Assembly: GCA_016764115.1 (NCBI GenBank)
Contig: JAESSM010000025.1
Coordinates: forward strand, 1 to 12,458
Length of the DNA stretch: 12,458 nt
Direction: 5' to 3'
Source of the DNA: Bacteroidia bacterium
Lineage (GTDB): Bacteria > Bacteroidota > Bacteroidia > JAESSM01 > NORP286
The notes under the pieces are model-generated. The model saw only the letters and a program-made list of their open reading frames with translations, was not told the DNA's origin and ran no database searches. The position numbers and the translations under genes are program-made. Shown here one piece after another: positions 8,385 to 12,458 of this stretch. Within the stretch, counting starts at the first letter, position 1. Every line of letters begins with the position of its first letter.

Positions 8385-10745
8385 ATGCAAAGACAAAACC
8401 CTAACCAGGGAACTAATAGTCAGCCAGCAGCCACCATCCTTATAGTTGAAGACGAAAGCATGATTGCTTTTGCCATTAAAACATCACTAATTAATCTTGG
8501 ATACAAAGTCTGTGACATTGCTGTAGAAAGCGAAGATGCCATCAAAAAGGTGGAGGTTTACAAACCTGATCTCATTTTAATGGACATCAACCTAAAAGAC
8601 TCGGTAGATGGTATAGAAACTGCTAAAAAAATAAGATTATCTGATGACATTCCTATTGTCTACCTAACTTCCTTGGAAGATGACGAAACATTAGAAAGAG
8701 CCATCACAACAGATCCATCTGGTTATGTATTGAAACCCTTTAAAAAAAGAGAACTTCGAATTGCTATTGAAATCGGATTATCTAAACATCGAATACAGGT
8801 CGAGCTCAAATTAAGTAAAGCAAGTTTTCATGATGTTGTAGAGAAGAATGTAGAAGGAATTCTGGTTATTGATAAAAAGGGTATTGTGAAATTTGCGAAC
8901 GGTACTGCTGAACAATTTTTTGGGATTCCACGGGCATCCTTAATAGGACAAAAAATCAAATTTCCGATAGAAGGAGAAGAAGGGTTTGAGCTCGATATCC
9001 TTCGAACAAATGGTAGCTCTGGGGTAGGTGAATTACGGGTGGTTGAATCCCTATGGAATGATAAACCTGTTTATTTGGTTTCAGTTAGAGATATCACTAA
9101 AAGAAAAAGAAACGAACAGGAATTAATTAATGCAAAAAAAATTGCTGAAGATCTAGCACATGCCAAAGAACAATTCTTGGCAAAGGTTAATCATGAGATC
9201 CGTACTCCAATGAATGCGATTATGGGGATGGCCCATTTGCTTAAAACTGCCAACCATACTCCAAAAGAAAAAAATTATCTCAATACGATCAGTCAATCTT
9301 CTGAAAATTTATTAGTGATAATCAACGACTTATTAGACCTCTCTAAAGTTGAAGCAGGCAAGTTCACTTTTGAGAAAACAGAATTCAACTTGCATGACCT
9401 GATCAACAACTTGATCAATTCACTTACCTTTAAAATAGTTGAAAAAGATATCTATTTGAATTCTAAAATAGACAACGCTATTCCACCAGTGTTAGTAGGA
9501 GACCCAGTACGTTTAAACCAAATAATTACCAACCTGGTAGGAAATGCAATTAAATTCACCGAAAAAGGTGGAGTACTTATTAAAGTAAATTTAATTAGTA
9601 AAGAATCAGATCATTTCAAAATTCACTTTGCAGTTTCAGATACAGGAATTGGAATTCCTAAAGTTAAGCTAAGAAAGATCTTCCAAAGTTTTATCCAGGC
9701 AAGTGATGACACAAACCGTAAATACGGTGGAACAGGACTTGGCCTGACAATAGCAAAACAATTAATTGAATTACAAGATGGCACTATTAATGTCGAAAGT
9801 ACAGTAAATAAGGGGTCAGTATTTTCATTTGAATTAATGTATAAAATTGGAGATCCTCGAAAATTAAGTACCGCAAATGATAATTTAAGCACAGTTGAAT
9901 TTAGAAGTCTAAATAATGTTACCATACTATTAGTTGAAGATAATAAGATCAATCAGGAAGTAGTAACTGATTTGATCAAAGCTGAAAATGAAAATATAAA
10001 ATTGGACATAGCAGTAAATGGTAAACAAGCAATTGAAAAAATAATAGATACTAATTATGATCTTGTTTTAATGGATGTACAAATGCCGATAATGGATGGG
10101 TACGAAGCAACAATATTTATTAGAGCAAAACTCGATAATTCAAAAAAGAATATCCCTATCATAGCAATGACAGCAAATGCAACAGCCGCAGAAAAACAAC
10201 ATTGCTTTGATTCAGGTATGACCGATTATATATCTAAACCTATCAAACCAAAAACACTATATTATGCAATACTATCAGCAATAAAACCAGCATCCAACAA
10301 TGGTAGTGTAGTTGATGAGCATAAACAAGAACTCCCTAACAAGCATTTAGAACCAAACAAACAGGAGCGGAAAACTGATAAACTCTTCGATCTTTCCTAC
10401 TTCGAACTATTTGCAAAAGGAGATGAAAAAAGGGTTATCAAATACATTGACATCTATACAACTGAAATCGCATCCCATTTAAAAACCCTGATAAAACATC
10501 ATGAAAATAAAGCTTGGGATAATGTAAGTCGTTCAACTCACACAATGAAGCCGCACTTTAATCAGATTAGCATGTATGAATTAGAGAGTTTAGTTGTTTT
10601 ACTAGAAGAAAATGCAAAATCCAATAAACCCGATGAGCTTCTAATTAATACATTAGTTAATCAAATTCAAAAAAAATGGAAAATCACAGTTAAAGCGCTT
10701 AAGAAGGAAAAACAAAAGCGATTAGCCCTGTTAGAACCCAATTAA
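8385..10745 (+). CDS. Soluble hybrid histidine kinase, REC-PAS-HisKA-HATPase-REC-Hpt
   Basis: This 786-residue protein has no membrane segment, so it senses or relays in the cytoplasm. Domain order: receiver 1 (about 17-135; acidic pair Glu22/Asp23, phospho-acceptor Asp67, Thr95, Lys117); PAS (about 147-240); HisKA with phospho-accepting His270 in NHEIRTPMN; HATPase with N box (NLVGNAIKF, Asn387), G1 (DTGIGI, 419-424), F box (IFQSFIQ) and G2 (GGTGLGL, 448-454); receiver 2 (about 512-632; Asp519, Asp564, Thr596, Lys618); a charged linker (640-665); and an Hpt domain (about 668-770) with probable phospho-His719 in HTMKP. All key catalytic residues are present. The N-terminal receiver suggests that another kinase controls it. 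Expected flow is His270 to Asp564 to His719 to an external receiver, and the small receiver gene 135 bp downstream is an obvious candidate. An in-frame TAA immediately before the ATG fixes the start. The signal is unknown. Confidence 0.93.
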   Translation: MQRQNPNQGTNSQPAATILIVEDESMIAFAIKTSLINLGYKVCDIAVESEDAIKKVEVYKPDLILMDINLKDSVDGIETAKKIRLSDDIPIVYLTSLEDDETLERAITTDPSGYVLKPFKKRELRIAIEIGLSKHRIQVELKLSKASFHDVVEKNVEGILVIDKKGIVKFANGTAEQFFGIPRASLIGQKIKFPIEGEEGFELDILRTNGSSGVGELRVVESLWNDKPVYLVSVRDITKRKRNEQELINAKKIAEDLAHAKEQFLAKVNHEIRTPMNAIMGMAHLLKTANHTPKEKNYLNTISQSSENLLVIINDLLDLSKVEAGKFTFEKTEFNLHDLINNLINSLTFKIVEKDIYLNSKIDNAIPPVLVGDPVRLNQIITNLVGNAIKFTEKGGVLIKVNLISKESDHFKIHFAVSDTGIGIPKVKLRKIFQSFIQASDDTNRKYGGTGLGLTIAKQLIELQDGTINVESTVNKGSVFSFELMYKIGDPRKLSTANDNLSTVEFRSLNNVTILLVEDNKINQEVVTDLIKAENENIKLDIAVNGKQAIEKIIDTNYDLVLMDVQMPIMDGYEATIFIRAKLDNSKKNIPIIAMTANATAAEKQHCFDSGMTDYISKPIKPKTLYYAILSAIKPASNNGSVVDEHKQELPNKHLEPNKQERKTDKLFDLSYFELFAKGDEKRVIKYIDIYTTEIASHLKTLIKHHENKAWDNVSRSTHTMKPHFNQISMYELESLVVLLEENAKSNKPDELLINTLVNQIQKKWKITVKALKKEKQKRLALLEPN

Positions 10746-10880
10746 CCATTCACATATAATATTGCCATGCTGAAGCTCTATAAAATTGAAAGTTAATTTG
10801 TTTTGATTAGCTATGTAACATTATTGAAAAAAAATTCCGTTATTAGACCAAGAATCCAAAATGTTTTAAACTAAAAAACT

Positions 10881-11282
10881 ATGAAATTTAAAATATTCTT
10901 AGTTGATGATGATCCAATCTATCAAGAGATGCTTCAAGAAACATTAGGTTGGAATCCTAATTACGATGTAATATCTTTTGATAATGGAGAAGATTGCCTC
11001 AAAAATATAAATGATAATCCCAATGTAATTGTCCTGGACCATCATATGGATAAAGGAGGTTTGGAAAATCGCATGAATGGAGATGAAGTGTTAAAGAAAA
11101 TACAAGAGACAAACCCAAAAACACCGGTAATCATGCTAACCAGCCAGACCATACCAGGCAAAACATATGATTTTATTGGAGAGGGAGCCTGCTCCTATAT
11201 TCAAAAAGGCAAAGGTGATATAACAGAAATTGAAAATTCGATTAAAGAAATTTATGAAAATAAAAAAGCACCTACAAGCTAA
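10881..11282 (+). CDS. Stand-alone response-regulator receiver protein
   Basis: This 133-residue protein is a single receiver domain with no output domain, similar in plan to CheY or Spo0F. Visible residues are the acidic cluster Asp9-Asp10-Asp11, the phospho-acceptor Asp53 (IVLDHHMD), Thr87/Ser88 and the conserved Lys109. The loop after Asp53 is a few residues longer than usual (DKGGLENRMNGDEVL) before the Gly-x-Glu of helix 3. I recall similar long loops in Bacteroidota receivers. An in-frame TAA 9 bp before the ATG supports the start, which is preceded by an A-rich leader without a Shine-Dalgarno site. Its position after a hybrid kinase ending in Hpt suggests it accepts phosphate from that kinase, or competes for it. 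With no DNA-binding domain, it would act by protein contact or as a relay step. Confidence 0.9.
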   Translation: MKFKIFLVDDDPIYQEMLQETLGWNPNYDVISFDNGEDCLKNINDNPNVIVLDHHMDKGGLENRMNGDEVLKKIQETNPKTPVIMLTSQTIPGKTYDFIGEGACSYIQKGKGDITEIENSIKEIYENKKAPTS

Positions 11283-11443
11283 AATTTCGTAAGTGCCTCA
11301 ATTTCAAGTGGAGAAGATGGCTCCAGAACCTTTCTTGTACTCACCTAATTTTCAATGATTGGTGTAGAGAGTTGAAGAAGTATCAGATATTAAACTATAG
11401 AGCAATCAAAGAGAATTTGGGTCTATATAATATGAACATTAAA

Positions 11444-12457
11444 TTATCTCGTTAAAACCACTTTCTTTGAAAATGCGCTAATTGAAGTTGCGATTCTGAT
11501 CGAATATATACCTGATCTGTAATTCGAGAGATCAATGGTTGATTGATCTTGTTGAATAGGATTATGTTGCACATATAATATAAGATTACCAAGTATATCA
11601 AAGACACTTATGTTAAAGACTTCATCCCTTTTAGAGAGCGATTTAACTGTAACAATACCAGTTGTCGGGTTGGGGAAAATTTTGATGACATCAGATACAC
11701 TCATATAATCGAGTATTCCGGTAGTTTCTGATATGTACACAGAGTTTGAAATAGTATCAGTTATATTTATAGGATTTCCTGCACTGTCAATTGCATGTAT
11801 ATCGCTAAATGAAAAATTCAGTGCTTGTGAATTACCGGGATTGGCAGTTATTTCAAAACTTACTTGGCTAATTTCTCCAAAACCAATGGAATTTTTTCTG
11901 TCCGTTCTTACTTGAACCATTACAAGGTTACTGGTTTGTATTTTAGAAAATGATATTAGACTTGTATCAGCAATATTTCCGATCCATGACGGACTGAAAC
12001 CGGGTATTACAGAACCTGATTCGATAAGTAAGTCATCATAAGTCAGTGTAAATGCAATACCATAGATACTTGTGCTTTGTGCTGAATCCGTACCTAAATG
12101 TACGGTTGCCGTGAATGTATCTTGGGGATTCAAAGAATCATTCGAGAAAGTCATGTATAAATCAGGTGTGGAAACATTATACTGTACCGAAGATGAGTTT
12201 TTTGTATGTGTCAAACCATAATTTGCTGAGATCGCGCCAATGTCATCACTATTAATTTTCCCATCACCGTTGCAATCACCATGAGCGTGGTTGGCACCAC
12301 TTGCATAGAAATTAATCCAAGCAAATGCACATTTACGGTCCCAAGTAATACTGATGCTATCCCTTGCAGGGCCTGTATCATTGTATGCAAGACCAATGGA
12401 AAACACATCCTGAATATTAACAATCTTATCTGCATTAGCATCTCCAGGCCAGACATA
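11444..12457 (-). CDS. C-terminal part of secreted T9SS protein with dockerin-like and cohesin-like regions (5' end cut by window edge)
   Basis: The frame is open to the right edge, giving 337 residues with the N-terminus missing; an internal GTG at 12406 is not a real start. Two calcium loops fit D-x-N-x-D-x3-N-x2-D exactly (residues 6-17, DANADKIVNIQD, and 61-72, DCNGDGKINSDD). They are 55 residues apart, wider than in a classical type I dockerin. A beta-rich domain (about 97-243), with a signature near IYGIAFTLTYDDLLIESGSV, resembles cohesin/carbohydrate-binding beta-sandwiches. The last about 80 residues are a T9SS type A sorting domain: KIFPNPTTGIVTV, then NISVFDILGNLIL, DLSNYRSGIYSIRI and a final KKVVLTR. 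The protein should cross the outer membrane through T9SS and be released or anchored at the surface. I recall the loop-pair, beta-sandwich and sorting-domain order in other Bacteroidota secreted proteins. The function depends on the missing N-terminal part. The gene converges on the small receiver gene. Confidence 0.85.
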   Translation of the reverse strand, partial: YVWPGDANADKIVNIQDVFSIGLAYNDTGPARDSISITWDRKCAFAWINFYASGANHAHGDCNGDGKINSDDIGAISANYGLTHTKNSSSVQYNVSTPDLYMTFSNDSLNPQDTFTATVHLGTDSAQSTSIYGIAFTLTYDDLLIESGSVIPGFSPSWIGNIADTSLISFSKIQTSNLVMVQVRTDRKNSIGFGEISQVSFEITANPGNSQALNFSFSDIHAIDSAGNPINITDTISNSVYISETTGILDYMSVSDVIKIFPNPTTGIVTVKSLSKRDEVFNISVFDILGNLILYVQHNPIQQDQSTIDLSNYRSGIYSIRIATSISAFSKKVVLTR

Positions 12458-12458
12458 C

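Noticed and set aside
9623..9952. Minus-strand 109-codon frame within the histidine kinase gene
   Set aside because: It is antisense to the HATPase and linker region with conserved kinase boxes on the other strand; a shadow frame.
11268..11296. Possible hairpin GCACCTAC / GTAAGTGC around the receiver gene stop codon
   Set aside because: The stem is 8 bp with one mismatch and a 13-base loop, and there is no clear T-run after it; too weak to call a terminator.
11305..11345. Phrase GGAGAAGATGGCTCCAGAACC resembling the reverse complement of a tRNA 3' end
   Set aside because: The T-loop consensus is not matched and no cloverleaf can be built from the flanks; at most a decayed fragment.

Overview
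The window looks like chromosomal DNA from a Bacteroidota bacterium (phylum level; perhaps the Saprospiria/Chitinophagia/Cytophagia side, which is inference). The evidence is a secreted protein ending in a type IX secretion (T9SS) sorting domain, a TonB-dependent receptor with an N-terminal carboxypeptidase-regulatory-like domain, a multi-domain hybrid histidine kinase ending in Hpt, AT-rich DNA, and start codons preceded by A/T-rich sequence rather than Shine-Dalgarno sites. No tRNA, rRNA, CRISPR array, transposase or phage gene was seen.

Layout. Positions 1-7346 hold three genes on the minus strand. In transcription order they are an outer-membrane TonB-dependent receptor (4872-7346), a large exported beta-propeller protein of the VPS10/sortilin, BNR/Asp-box type (1457-4648), and a polytopic membrane protein whose 3' end runs off the left edge (1-1221). 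The gaps between them carry short dispersed-repeat-like sequences: one at about 1341-1430, and two different ones between 4649 and 4871, including an imperfect palindrome that starts a few bases after the receptor stop codon. These gaps make a single tight operon unlikely.

A divergent intergenic region (7347-7469) separates this block from three plus-strand genes: an M48-family membrane metallopeptidase (7470-8324), a soluble hybrid histidine kinase of architecture REC-PAS-HisKA-HATPase-REC-Hpt (8385-10745), and a stand-alone response-regulator receiver protein (10881-11282). The kinase and the small receiver plausibly form a phosphorelay, with the Hpt domain as phosphodonor. Neither has a DNA-binding output domain, so the final target lies elsewhere.

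A convergent minus-strand gene enters from the right edge (11444-12457). Only its C-terminal part is present: two calcium-loop (dockerin-like) motifs, a cohesin-like beta-sandwich and a T9SS type A sorting domain.

No stretch over 300 bases lacks a gene. The larger gaps are 1222-1456, 4649-4871, 10746-10880 and 11283-11443. The last two hold nothing I can support beyond possible unannotated regulatory sequence. I do not see a convincing new multi-gene system. The most useful points for follow-up are the repeat-filled gaps, the phosphorelay pair, and the dockerin plus cohesin-like T9SS protein.
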